Shown: positions 44,501 to 56,361, counted from the first letter of the stretch. The stretch is 64,000 nucleotides of DNA from Mermis nigrescens (GCA_036768485.1 JAVLUZ010000340.1:7517802-7581801), one strand, 5' to 3'. Translations and numbers: made by a program. Notes: a model not told the origin generated them from the sequence alone.

Positions 44501-46644
44501 GTGATTGGAAAATTGCTTGCCAACAATTAGCTCGAGAACAATTGCTCGCCCAGCAATTGCTCGCCCAGCAATTGCTTGCCCAGCAATTGCTCGCCCAGCA
44601 ATTGCTCACCCAGCAATTGCTCGCCCAGGAATTGCTCGCCCAGCAATAGCTCGCTCAGCAATTGCTCGCTCAGCAATGCTCAGCAATTGCTCGCTCAGCA
44701 ATTGCTTGCTCAGCAATTGCTCACCAACTATTGTTGGCCAACTATTAGTGATGAAATGGATCCTCAATTTCAATTTATCCGGATCCGGATCCGGATCCTA
44801 ATTTTTACAACTTCCAGATCCGGATCCGGATTCGGATTCTACTTTCTACAACTTCCAGATCCGGATCCGGATCCGGATCCTATTTTCTACAACTTCCGGA
44901 TCCGGATCTGGATCCACATTTAAAGAACTTCCGGATCCGGATCCGGATCCAATATGAATGATCTTAAACTGTGCAGCGCATTAATGTACTGGTTAATAAT
45001 TTGATATGCATTATCATCCTAAATTTAATATGTTTGCTATCATACTCGCCTATCTTTATCATTATAGATGTACCTCATTTGTCATTATCATTATCCCTAG
45101 CTATCATCATTATAATTGATTGTGATGAAACAGATTTTAAACAAAATCGGATATCTTCCGACACGTTAGTAAAACCGTGGAGTGTGACAATTTGTAGTGA
45201 GTCGGGTGGAGATTTTAAATGAGGTGAAATATTTCAAGTCACATAGCCGTTTTTGGTCAATAATGGCTTGTGGCGCCTGTCGTCTTTACTTAAAACAGAT
45301 AGTAAAACAAATTCTATTGTCAAAGTTGAGCAATGCACGAGTCGCGCTTAAGTGTACTGTCAATCAAATTCGCCTCATTTATATGCACGTGCAGAATAAA
45401 GTGTTGCGTCGCTTAGCTGAGCAATTGTTGCATGTATATTGCGCGTACCAATGGTCCAGTTTGGCATTTTCACGGATCCGGTTAGTGAACATTCAAACTT
45501 CCGGATGCGGATCCAAGTACTTAAAATTCAAAGTTCCGGATCCGGATCTCGGTAGTTAAAATTCAAACTTCCGGATCCGGATCCGGATCCTGAAAACATC
45601 CGGATAATACTGGATCCGGATCCGGATCCGGATCCGGGTACCCGTTTCATCACTACCAACTATTGTTTGCCAACAATTGCTCGCCTAGCAATTGCTAGCT
45701 AAATGATTGCTCGACAAACAATTGCTCGCTTAACAATTGCTCGCCAATCACCAATAATTTCTAGCCGAACAATTACTTGTTGAGCGATTGCTCGCCAGTG
45801 AATTGATCACATGGGAATCGCTCCCTAAGCATTGTTGCTTCTCATTTCTTCAAATCAGCAATTGTCATTCTATATTGGAATCATATACCCTATAAAGATG
45901 GAACTGCGTTCCTTCCAAAAATCGACCATTCTCGGATCTTGTAATGATCGGTCTGAAAAAAATTGTGTAATTAAGTACAATTTAGTTCTGCTGTGATCGG
46001 GAAAATTTCCGACTTGAATTACTTTTGCATCAATGATCAGCTCGTTACTGATCAAACAAATTAAAAAAAACTTAAAAATGCATTTCTCGACTAATCACAG
46101 GTGATTGGCAAGCAATCGCCTGGCGGTGGCGAGCACCTGTCGACTTTATTGAAAGCATTAAAACTGAAAATTAAGATTGAACGAATTAAAAATCAATTCA
46201 GTACACTAAAAATGAATAGGTACTTTCAAACTGAAACTACTGCTTCTTCTCTCTTTCCCACCAAAAACGGAACAATCTGTACCTAGATAAATGTATGAGC
46301 GCAAATGTATGCAACATCACAGCAGAACTGAATTGTACTTAATTACACCATTTTGTTCAGACCAGATGATTACAAGATCCGGGGTGGTCGATTTTTTGGA
46401 TTTAACACACCTTCCATTTTTATAGCATGATTATGATATAGAATGACAATTGCTGATTCAAATAAATGAGAAGCAACAATGCCCAGGGGGCGGTTCTCAT
46501 GTGATCCATTCACTGGCGAGCAATTGCTCAGCAAGTAATCATATGGCACAATTGTTGGTGATTGGCGAGCAATTGCTGGACGAGCAATTGCTGAGCGAGC
46601 AATTGCTGAGCGAGCAATTGCTGGGCGAGCAATTTTCCGGTAAT
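44501..46644. mobile_element. Foldback element with AGCAATTGCTCGCCC arms
   Basis: Arms of a 15-bp unit (AGCAATTGCTCGCCC) at 44515-44735 and in inverse at 46510-46635; the inner arms 45664-46010 and 46318-46640 are also inverse copies (TTGCTTCTCATTTCTTC / inverse, TTGTACTTAATTACACC). Ends GTGATTGGAAAATTGC and GCAATTTTCCGGTAAT are flanked by an 11-bp direct repeat AGCAATTTAGC. Interrupted by 44746-45655. Confidence 0.8.
44746..45655. mobile_element. hAT-type element with GGATCC arrays, 910 bp
   Basis: TAGTGATGAAATGGATCC and the inverse ending GTTTCATCACTA, perfect 8-bp duplication CCAACTAT (44738-44745, 45656-45663). GGATCC arrays cover 44780-44955 and 45475-45640. Inserted into the foldback 44501-46644. 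Confidence 0.92.
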
Positions 46645-46655
46645 AGCAATTTAGC

Positions 46656-47754
46656 ATTCCTTTCAATTTTAATGGCTAATCACTCTTGCTTTTTCGCATT
46701 CTTCCACAGTTTTTTCTAAACAGTATTCTATGGCGCGCTGATTGAAGAGAAGCCAAATTAGCTTTTCAGCATTTTTGGGCAGCAACCTATTCCGTGTATC
46801 AGTAGTGACGCGTTTTCCCAACTTTGAATTCTCTCTCATATAAATTAATTTAAGCTAGCAGACAGAACAAAGTTATTCTATGCATCAGAAACAAAATCAA
46901 TTGATTCTTAATCAGATTTTTGCGCTAATTTCGAATTCAGAATTTCTCTAGCGCGTCAACTTTTTGAGATATTTGTATATTAAATTTCTGTAAATCAGAG
47001 CTTTCATTGATATTAATTATGGAAATCCAGGAGCCACAACGATTTTTTATAAGTTTAAACTTCAAAATTGTTTTCATTCAGACTTGCTAGTGATTTAAAT
47101 ATCACGGGTGTTGCTTACTTTATTCTTACTTTATAAATATTACTCCTAATTTGCAAATTTATTGTAGTTTAAAGTTTGAAGCATATATTCAGCATGATGG
47201 TTCCACGTCTAGAAAATATTGAATATCTTCTAAAACAGTTTTTTACGCTTATTACAAATCTGCTTACGGTTTTGCGCTAGCAAATCTAGTTTTTTTAAAA
47301 TTTCTGTTTTAAAATATATTGCAAAACAGTATAAGTGATTCGAAAAGTTTCATACCATTAGAACTTTTGAAAAAGATTTCCAATGTAAACGAAAAATCAT
47401 AATCATTGCCTCATTCGCATCTTTTAATACTGGCAAAGTATATTCTAATTGTTTGATAGAATTGGAAGCCAACAACTAACCAGTTTTAAAAGTTTTTATA
47501 CTGTTCAATTTGCGTTGGAAATTTTTTCCAGAATTTCTAAACATTTATAAATTCTAAATTATTTGTAAAATGTAAATGGGCCAGCAGAGAACAAAAAATA
47601 GATTCCGAAATCGCAACAATATTAATTAAGAAAGTGTTGAAAATTATTCAGAGGCAGACATACTAGGCAGACAAGGATTTTACTTCAAACTGTGAAATAT
47701 GCAAATTATGCATTTTATTTTACAGAAGTGAGTTAAATAAGCTACGGGACATAG
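46656..47754. other. Intergenic, nothing recognised
   Basis: AT-rich sequence without long ORFs, TIRs or tandem repeats that I could see. Confidence 0.5.
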
Positions 47755-48200
47755 TTTCCCAAGGTCGAAAGTTCAGGGGGGCTGAAATTCCAAAATTTAG
47801 GACCAATAAATTTAGAGTCTAGCCTTTTTTGCAGATCGAATATGAAAAATTGCTAAAACATCCTATGTAGCATATTTTAATGTGAAAAACTGCATTTTAA
47901 ACTACTCTTTGTCCCATTCTGACTAGTTTTGTCACTCTTGTAAGTAAAAAATATAAGAATTCATCGAAAATTTTGGCTTTTCAGATCATTTTAAGTTCAT
48001 TCTAGGTATTTTATGTGTAAACAAAACAGAAATGTATTAGTCGGTGCGAAGCGCCAAAAATTTTTATATCTTTGCTGCTTTTGTACCCAAAAATCATGCA
48101 GAAAATAATTGATGGCTCAAAATTGTGCGACAGTGATTCAAGTCTAGGACCCTGAGGTGGGGTTAATACCCCCTCACCTACCCTATGGGAATGTGTGCTA
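47755..48200. repeat. Repeat with GGTGC-GAA-GCGCC hairpin, family of 61800-62225
   Basis: Begins GTTCAGGGGGGCTGAAATTCC and ends GGTTAATACCCCCTCACCTA; the hairpin is at 48043-48055. The parallel layout at 61800-62225 (GGGGGGTTGAAATGCC .. AATACCCCCTCACCCCC) suggests one family. Confidence 0.6.
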
Positions 48201-48884
48201 CACGAACAGTTTTAAACTTAGGAGGGAATAATGTAAGAACAATGTTGTAAGATTTTGTCCTACTGTGATCACTTTGCTTTCCCCAATTAGATATTTACAC
48301 ACAAAGAAATCATTATTTGCATAAATTTTAATATGCAAATATCTCCAAAACTTGATGTGCTACAAAAATTCTAAAGCTAGATTTGGAATTAGTGAAAAAT
48401 CTGATATAGAATCAGTTAATTTCGTTTCTGATGCTAACAAAAAGTTTAAATTTGTTTACCAGTGGAATCAAATGCATAGATAGATGAAGGCTAATGCATA
48501 ATATGTATTATAATAAATCCATAGTGTATTTTTACGAATGACAAAATGCAGAGCATTTTGGCGTACTTTATGGTGATAAATATGCGAACATGTATGTACG
48601 TGTTAACAACATGGCGACTAGGCGTACATTTTAGGAAATATCGCGAGTATTGAGAGTTTAACATTCATTATGCTCGTGAATGAATCATCCTTGTTTGGTG
48701 TTTGCCGAATTTATTTGCTATTTATACAATTCCCCTATGTACCAAAAAATTAAATGCTATATTCACCCCCAAACAAAGGTTCAACCCCGACTCAAAAATC
48801 TTGCCCCTGTTGGGGGTTGGGGTTGTGGGTTAGGCCAGGGTTTTTTTGGGGTCAGGGTAGGGGTCGGAGTCCCCGTACAATCAC

Positions 48885-49025
48885 CGGTCCTGAGTCAGCT
48901 TCCGGTTCCAGATTTTACCCTTTTGTCCTGTGTCTGGTTCCGGTTCCAGTTCCGGTTCTGGATTTAACCCATTTGTCCTGAGTCTGGTTCTGGTTCCGGT
49001 TCCAATTCCGCACTTTACCTACACC
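48885..49025 (-). repeat. Inverse copy of the CAGGACAAATGGGTAAAATC repeat
   Basis: Three units of TTTTGTCCTG..TCTGGTTCCGGTTCC type before the MITE at 49029. ORFs at 48680-49112 arise from it. Confidence 0.6.
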
Positions 49026-49028
49026 CGC

Positions 49029-49167
49029 AAAGTTTGTAGGGGTTTAGCCCATTTTGGGGGTTTTGTTAGGCTTTTTGCGCCTATGTTTAATTGTCAGTTA
49101 GGAGTTTTTTAGGCAGCTTGAGGTTAAAATTGAGGGTTTTTTTTGACAAGAGCACTTGACAACCCTG
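49029..49167. mobile_element. hAT-like MITE (GGGTTGCCAAG family), copy 2, left end lost
   Basis: Matches copy 1 from TTTAGCCCATTTTGGGGG through TTTTTGCGCCTATG and TTAGGCAGCTTGAGGTTAAA to GAGCACTTGACAACCCTG. The 1388-bp foldback inserted exactly at its right terminus. Confidence 0.65.
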
Positions 49168-50555
49168 GGCAGTAATTATTTGCAGTCAACTGCAGGTAAT
49201 ATAGCACACAATGTAAATTATATGCAGTCAAACACCAGCGGCCTAGACTACAGTGTAATATTGCACACAATGTAAAATTATATGCAGTCAAAAACCAGCG
49301 GCCTAGACTGCAGGTAATATAGCACACAATGTGATATTACATGCAGTCACTTTGATTTTTTTCTTTTTCTCTTAATTTGACCAAATTTGTATTGTTTTAA
49401 TTCTGTCTCTGTCTCAGTAAACTATTTCTTTTCTTTTTTTCTTTTTATATGGGAAGCTGGTGCTTCACTCGCATTTTAAGCTGTAGTAGATGGTTTTAGA
49501 AGGCACTTTTATTTGAGATGGTTTAACAGATTTGCTACCTCACTGGAAAATGCTTTTTTGTGCTGCATTGGTAGCAGCTTCAATAGCTGCCCAGTCACCC
49601 ATTAGCACATTTTGATGGGCCAGCCTAAGCTCTAGTCCTGCATGATAGATATTGAGCATGTAGCTGTTGGTTTTCTTGTCCTCATTCTGGGGAATCGTTT
49701 TATTGTAGTGGAAATAAAATGCTTCAAAAATGTGTACTTACCAACAGGAAAGTCAGGAAAGTATGTCTTGAAGAGCTATAAACCGAAAAATATATAAGCT
49801 TCAATGACTATCCGTAAGCTAAGCCGCTTATTTGACAATTTAGAATAGGATTCCAAAAAGCATTCACTAAGCCTTACTTCATCAAAATTGTCAACAATAA
49901 CAGCTAGAAAATTAGGCGCTTCAAGTTGGACACTCAATGCATAGGCATGCACCTATGTACATACTCTCCTGTTGGTACGCACATATTTTTAAAGCATTTT
50001 ATTTTCACTACAATGAAACAATTGCCCAGATTGAAGACAAGAACAGTAACAGCTTCATACTCAATATCTACAATGTAGGATGGGTGACTGGGCGACTATT
50101 AAAGCTGCTACCCATGCAGTGCAAAAAACATTCCCTAGTAAGGAAGCAAATCTGCCAGACCATCTCAAATAGAAGTGCCTTCTAAAACCATCTACTACAG
50201 GTTGAAATGCGAGCGAAGCGCCAGCTTTCTATATCAATAAGCATTCTACTTGACTGCATATGATATCACTTTGTGTGCTATATTACCTGCAGTCTAGGCC
50301 GCTGGTTTTTGACTGCATATAATTTTACGTTGTGTGCTATATTACCTGCAGTCTAGGACACTGGCTTTTAAATGGATATAACTTTACATTGTTCGCTACG
50401 CTACATTACCTGCAATCCAGGCCGCTGGTTTTTGACAGCATATAATTTAAGTTGTGTGCTATATTACCTGCAGTCTAGGCCTCTGGTTCTTGACTGCATA
50501 TAATTATATATTGTGTACTATATTACTTGCAATTGACTGCAAATAATTACTGCTA
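49168..50555. mobile_element. Foldback hAT-type element with coding-like arms, 1388 bp
   Basis: Ends GGCAGTAATTATTTGCAG and inverse of TAGCAGTAATTATTTGCAG, perfect 8-bp duplication CAACCCTG (49160-49167, 50556-50563). Subterminal arrays of a roughly 67-bp unit (GCAGGTAATATAGCACACAA) lie on both sides. The inner arms carry an inverted ORF-like segment (about 49490-49790 and 49980-50210). It is inserted at the end of the MITE 49029-49167. Confidence 0.85.
49490..49760 (-). pseudogene. Unidentified coding-like segment in foldback arm
   Basis: On the minus strand an open stretch reads AFYFHYNKTIPQNEDKKTNS, YMLNIYHAGLELRLAHQNVL and MGDWAAIEAATNAAQ before a stop. A decayed copy lies in the other arm on the plus strand (49990-50185: YFHYNETIAQIEDKNSN). 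The composition looks like a real protein. No family is recognised; it may be a captured host-gene exon or a transposon protein fragment. Confidence 0.4.
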
Positions 50556-50578
50556 CAACCCTGTTTTTTGTTTGGGGT

Positions 50579-50755
50579 CGCCGGTTGCCAAGTTGGGGTT
50601 TTCCCCCATTTTAGGGGCTTTTTGAGGCCATTGGAGGCATTTGTTAGCAATTGAGCTTTTTTGCGCCTGTGCTTAACCATAGGTTGGTGTTTTTAGGTAG
50701 GCTGAGGTTAAAATTGGGTTTTTTTGACAAGAGCATTCAACAACCCTGTTTTTGT
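50579..50755. mobile_element. hAT-like MITE (GGGTTGCCAAG family), copy 3
   Basis: CGCCGGTTGCCAAGTTGGGG to AAGAGCATTCAACAACCCTG, with the shared core TTTTTGCGCCTGTGCTTAA. Same orientation as copies 1 and 2. Confidence 0.7.
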
Positions 50756-51140
50756 TATCAAATTTATGTTGCATGAATGCTGACTAGTGACTATTATTCG
50801 CGAATAGAAGTTACTTGAATTTGCTATTTAACAAGGTCAGCGCTTAAAAAACGTTCTGTGCTGCAACAATTCAGCAATTCAATAAAATTTGTGTGCAGGA
50901 GGGGAGATGAAGGCACTTGTACAGTTTAACACCTATGAAATATTTTCTATCTTTTTTAACATTATACAGTTTATACTGTTTTCTTTTCTTTAGGCTTTAC
51001 CTAAGATAATGGCTTTAAATTTTGATGTACGTGGCTTTAGATTAACTGATATTAATTTATGTACCACACTGTATGAGGCAACGGCTATTTTGTGGTGTCA
51101 AGATAGAGATCTCTTTATCATTTGTTTGTGCTTACAACAT

Positions 51141-51299
51141 GCTTAGGCTTAGGCTTAGTTTATGTGCCTTCACATTGGTGCCAGGCAAGGGATGATCTAA
51201 GCCTGAGTCAAATGGGGCCAAAATTGCTCCGCTCGCTTCCCTTGCTCCGCAATTTTGCCCCATCTTTGGCTTAGGCTTAGATCATCCCCTGGCACCAAT
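51141..51299. repeat. TTAGGC-flanked hairpin element, copy 2
   Basis: Same plan as 40471-40624: TTAGGCTTAGGCTTAG, then ATTGGTGCCAGG and GATGATCTAAGCCTGAG, a core CCAAAATTGC..GCAATTTTG, and the inverse ending CCTGGCACCAAT. The arms are close to perfect for about 50 bp. Confidence 0.7.
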
Positions 51300-51429
51300 C
51301 TGAAGCCTCAACAGCACAAAGCAGCAATTTTTGGGTTTCTAATTATCAGGAGCAGCGATGCTGGGCACTTATTCTAAGTCGTGGACCAAATAAACGATTC
51401 CCTTATTACTTCGTTTCGTATTCTAAGAG

Positions 51430-51500
51430 CAGGTGGCTTAGCTGATCGGTTAACGTGTTGCGCTATAGAGCGAGAGGTCGGAGAATCGAAACCTGGCAAC
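51430..51500 (+). tRNA. Possible degraded tRNA
   Basis: GTGGCTTAGCTGATCGGTTAA resembles a tRNA D arm and A box. The T arm (AGAATCGAAACC) is a poor B box and stems are imperfect. Treat as a tRNA relic or SINE head. Confidence 0.25.
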
Positions 51501-51970
51501 TGAAAGTTATTTTTCTCTCAAAAAAAGCACTTTATATACCCTAATGTTGAAAAAATTAAAAAATTCGATAGGTGTTTAAATTTTCAAGTACCGAGACGAA
51601 GCCCATATTTTAATTGTTCGAAAATTGAGCAATATGGTTGCATGATGCTGCTCTGTGATGTAAAATCGAAAAAGTCTGCACTTTGTGCTGATTTCTTCTA
51701 TTCTTGGCAGTTACTTCTATCATTTTATTGCAGGAAAACTAAAAGAAAGTAGCGCTTTGAGCGCATAATAAGCATTTGTTCCATCAAAAACGTAAAAAAT
51801 TTAAAAAATAAAATTTTTTCAATAGCTTAAATAGTGCAGGACGATGTGAATAGCCCAAAAAACTTGTTATAAAACGGTCCGCCCATTTTTAAGAGTTAAA
51901 AAAAAATTTTTTTTTGAATCTCCTAGCGAAAATCCTAGCTACACCCATGCTTATGATGTCTAGTCTAAGC

Positions 51971-52764
51971 TAATGATCGACCGGGGCGACTTTTTTGGCC
52001 GGGGTCGGGGCAGCATTAGGGCTGAAAAAATTCCCGACCGGGGCCGGGGCTGGGGGCCGGAGTCCGACAAGGAAAATATTATTGCATGACACATACTTGG
52101 GGTGGGCATGGGATGAGAAATAATGAGCGACTGCTCCATTCAGTAGAAAATAGCAAGCGCAAAGTTAGGTGCGCCTTTTCAAATCAAGTTTTATTACTAG
52201 TTATGCAACAAAACAAATTTAGTTCAGTGTTTCATTGTCTGAATCATCAATACGCAGTTCTGCAGCGTAGTTTACATTCGCCTATAATTCACTTCCGTCC
52301 TAAAAAAGTATTACTCAAAAAACGCGTTTTAAAGTAGGCGGTTCCCATTCAATTAAATGTAAAAGTGTTTTTTTGTAAAAATAGTTATTTGAAAACGTAT
52401 TATTTCCAACTAGAAATAGAACGTATTTGTCAAATGTAAATCTTTTAGCCACCAGCTACGAATAACTGAGATAAAAGTGGCACTTGGTTTAATGAGTTAA
52501 GTGAAGGAATCGAAAACATGCAGATTGTCCTGAACATTTATTCAGTAAAAGGTCATTCATACACAGTAGCAAAGATATAACAAGGACTAAGTGTACACAT
52601 GGTCGAATCAGTACAGTTCCCAAAATTAACACTTGCCCATTGATAAATAACTGGCAGTATCACATCCTATACAAAATACGAATTACACTAAGGCCTTGGC
52701 CATTAACAGACCACGGCCGGGGATGCTGAAAAATGGTCGGGGCCGGGGCGCTGGTCGATCACTA
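51971..52764. mobile_element. hAT-type element with CCGGGGC arrays, 794 bp
   Basis: TAATGATCGACCGGGGCG and CGCTGGTCGATCACTA, perfect 8-bp duplication GTCTAAGC (51963-51970, 52765-52772). GGCCGGGGTCGGGGC-type units at both ends. Confidence 0.9.
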
Positions 52765-53095
52765 GTCTAAGCGCTTTGAAAAATTCTCATTAATTCTGGA
52801 AGACTACATTGTATACAGGCCCGTATTTAGGATTTTGTTTCAGGAGGCATATATGATCTTGGGGGACAGAGTTTGTGGGTTTACCCCAGAAAAATTTACA
52901 CCCGCCCGCAAAAATTTTTGGTATTTTCGCATTATCCCCGACTACCTTAAAATGCACCATCCAAACCACTCCCATCAACTACTTGTTGTAAGGGCCTTTG
53001 CGATATTGGATTACCGTGACCTGACCTTATGCAATGTTTGCACCAATGTTAAAGAAAACTAGATTTGCTTGGCTACCGCTTATTGTTCGGACTTT

Positions 53096-53264
53096 CAGGC
53101 ACGTAGCTCTGGTGGGAGCGGGGGCTGGGAGTCCGGATTCAGAAAAATCGGAAAAATATGGCTTTTTAAACGTTATCTTGTGCTATTTTTGGTCTTTTTG
53201 GGCTTAGTACCCCCGAAATTAGTGTTGGTCTCTCCCAAAACAGGAGCGGCCAGCTACGTGCCTG
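53096..53264. mobile_element. hAT-type MITE (CAGGCACGTAGCT termini), 169 bp
   Basis: CAGGCACGTAGCTCTGG and CCAGCTACGTGCCTG with a perfect CGGACTTT duplication (53088-53095, 53265-53272). Confidence 0.88.
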
Positions 53265-53272
53265 CGGACTTT

Positions 53273-54439
53273 TTGTGTTGTTAAACGGTGGCGATTCACC
53301 ATGAAAATTTGGGATTTGCTGAGCACCGAAAAAGAAGCGGTTTCGTTTTTTCAACAGTGTGCAATTTTGCCAATTGAACGAAAATGCCCAAACAGTCATT
53401 AATCGGTACTTTATTTTAAAAATTGATCCTTTAAAAATGCAATTCTAAAAACTGACAAAAAAGCTGGCATACGGAGTGGAAATTGGTTCTGCTGATTCTC
53501 GGATTTTGTTCATCGCTGCCCTTTGTTTTATTTATAGTTGGTCTGAGGAAATGCAGGTCACTAGTAACCCTAGAGGTACGGGGCGATTGTAAAAAAGGTA
53601 CATGTAGGTAGGACGGGGTTAGAGATGGTGCATTTTGACGTGGTCGGGGTAATGTGAAAGTACCAAATTTTTCACTTCTCACCAGGTGTTTTTTGTACTC
53701 GGCAAAGATTTTTCCCGATTTACAAAGACTTTTTACGTCTTTGTACATGGACAAAGATTTTTGGGAAGACAAGAATTGCAAAAAGGTCTGAAATTCGCAA
53801 AATTTTCGGTGCTTCGCGTTGAAATGAGTAATTGTGTGTTCTATATATCTTTATAATTGCTGAAATTGCATTTCAAAAGGAAAAATGTCAAATGTTTCGG
53901 CGCCTCGCGCCGTTTTAAGACGATTCTTAATGATTTTTTCCTTCATAAAAGCAGGAATTAGACAAAATACACTACCAAAGGTCGAACAACTCTGTTTTTA
54001 CTACACTAAAGTCGCTACCGTACTATATCATAGTACCCAAAGATTTGTGTGTACAAAATGTAAAGACTTTTAGGGACCATCTTTGTACATGTACAAACGG
54101 ACCTTGTACAAAAAAACACTGCATCTCACAAAATCGGCAATGTTTCAAAAGTGTCCGAAACTTTCCAGAAAATCGATAGAAAAAGTGTCTTTTTATGTTT
54201 TTCAGATATCTATTTGCTCAAAAGTGCCAAATTTTCGGCGCTTAGCTCCGTGTACGCACTTTTTAAGCTATATATCGTTCAATTTATTCGACTTTTTTGG
54301 TTTTTTTTTAAATTTTCATGTTTTAATGCTCTAGAAAGATAGAGCATCATCAGAAACACCAGAAAACGATGTTTTTGACGCGTGCCTATCATTTTTAGCC
54401 CAAAAAGGCGCTTTAGGATTTCACTCCCCCAGAATTCCC
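53273..54439. other. Repeat-derived intergenic sequence
   Basis: Holds three related palindromes (53809 GGTGC-TTC-GCG.., 53899-53911 GGCGC-CTC-GCGCC, 54236 GGCGC-TTA-GC..) and GTACAAAGA/CTTTGTACATG repeats in both orientations, suggesting a decayed foldback. No gene. Confidence 0.45.
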
Positions 54440-54880
54440 ATGCTGTGCATATCTGGGAGGGGCATGGCCAAAGTTTTTCTCAAAGATTTGGGGGTACAAA
54501 CCGATGGATTAAAAAGACGTTTTACGATCACTAGAGCTGTACACTTTGTAAATTCTTCTGACCTAGATGCTTCAAATATGGCGAGAATTCAATGGACACC
54601 CTCTTGAACAAATCTCATTTTCTGCATAAAAACCTGTGCAAAACAGTAGACATAGATGCAAAATACGCTATAGGTTTTTTTGAAGGCTAAAAGTGTAGTA
54701 TTTTAAACTCGCCCTCGGGACTTAATAGACTCTAATTACAATTGTGAAATTCGGCGCTAAGCGCCATGAACTTTTTTGCGATTTTTGGCTAAAAAGCAAT
54801 GACGTAATAAAGGAAAAAGTAATTCTCATATTTCATTTGGGGGTGAGTACGTGCCCCACTATCCCCTGGATACGGAGCTG
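54440..54880. repeat. Repeat with GGCGC-TAA-GCGCC hairpin
   Basis: Starts near CATGCTGTGCATATCTGGGAG, hairpin at 54753-54765, ends near GTGCCCCACTATCCCCTGG. Layout resembles 47755-48200 and 61800-62225. Confidence 0.45.
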
Positions 54881-54954
54881 ATTGTATAGAATCAAGTGCA
54901 TTTAATTATCTAAAGTAACTCGCCGAAAAATTACAAGAGATAGTTACTACCTAC

Positions 54955-56028
54955 GAGGGATGGGATTAGCACCACACCGGCACAAGTGCTGGCGTGCCGG
55001 CGCCGGTGCCGAGGTATCTGGCGGTGCCGAGGTATCTGTCTATCTGGCACCGGACCGACACCGGTGCTAATTAGTAAACGCAGATGTAGATTTAAGTGAA
55101 TTATTAAAGCGTTACTCCAACAATCAAACTTTTTATTCCACGATTAAATTTTTTAGATAAATAAATAAAGACATTGACACTCATTTTACTATGCTAAACT
55201 AATATATTTTTCTCGCAGTGGTTGTGAGCAAATCGTAAATAATCTTAAATTAAAGCAGGAATTAGGCTAAACGGCGCAATAGAAATTAAGTGAGTTGCCT
55301 TTATGAAAGCAAAATTATAGTTCTCAATGGACTCTAAATTAGATATTGCCATCTCTGAACACCTGGATCGATGAAATACTTCTGCGCATGCAAACATGTC
55401 TTTGTTGGAGAGGATTAGTGGGATGTAACTCCCGAAGATTGACTGCTGCTAACTCGATTCATGTAGCTGATCACAATTTTAGAATTCTCGAAAACCTTTA
55501 TTCAGTTTCGAGCGCCTTTATCATTCTTCTGACTCAAAGTATTAATTTTTCAGCGCTTTGCACTAAATAGACACTTCTTGACAATATTTATTTCATTACA
55601 TTGATTTTTTCCAATAATTTTTTATTTTTATATCTAGAAAGAATAATATTAGCGAAAGCGCCGTAAAATTGTGTCTTTGACGTAGTAAAACCATGTGTGT
55701 TAAGCCAAAAAAGCACTTAAGAAGTAACTGTAGGTTGGCTTATGGCGAGCCACCTGAATTTCCACGCTTGAAAACATGTGTACATGCGAGTACGTCGTTA
55801 AGTAAAAGTCTTGTCATTGTATGTCGCATAATAGTTTATGAAAATAATTATTAATATGCGGTGAAACAATAATAATAATTGAAAAGATAGCATGGCGTAG
55901 GCAATGATGTACATATGTTGTATGGATCTGCATTAGTGTCACGCCACCCTTTAAAAACTCGCATACACAAAATAGAAACTTATGTTGGCACCGGCACCGG
56001 CAAAAAAAGTGGCACCGGTGCACCTTAT
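54955..56028. mobile_element. hAT-like element with GGCACCGGTGCC arrays, about 1074 bp
   Basis: Left start GAGGGATGGGATTAGCACC; right end GGCACCGGTGCACCTTAT. Arrays of GGCACCGGTGCC-type palindromes lie at both ends. Flanked by TACCTAC (54948-54954, 56029-56035). The extreme termini are not a clean inverted match, so boundaries are approximate. Confidence 0.7.
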
Positions 56029-56361
56029 TACCTACATTGTTTTGCTCGTAAACAATGACTTTGAATACTTACTCTGCCTTTCGCTCTCGAAAATCCCGAT
56101 CAGAATCTGCCCCTGAATAAACAATATTTGATAAAAATTTTATTTTTGCGATTTTGACAATTTTTACTTACGATGTGGTGTGCGAAAAAATTTTTTAGTG
56201 AAGTTTTAGTTAAATATAATTTGAATTTTCCTTTTGAAGTTTTATTTGCTTACTTTTTTGAACTTTCGTTTCATAGGAAAAATTATGGTACTAATTACCC
56301 CTATCCGGATTTTCATCATTCTTCTGCTCTGATATCGCATTTTTTGCTCAAATTCATTTTC

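Noticed and set aside
44505..44923. Alternating Ala-Ile-Ala-Arg-Pro and Asn-Cys-Ser-Pro-Ser repeat ORFs
   Set aside because: Two frames of the AGCAATTGCTCGCCC minisatellite; no independent coding evidence.
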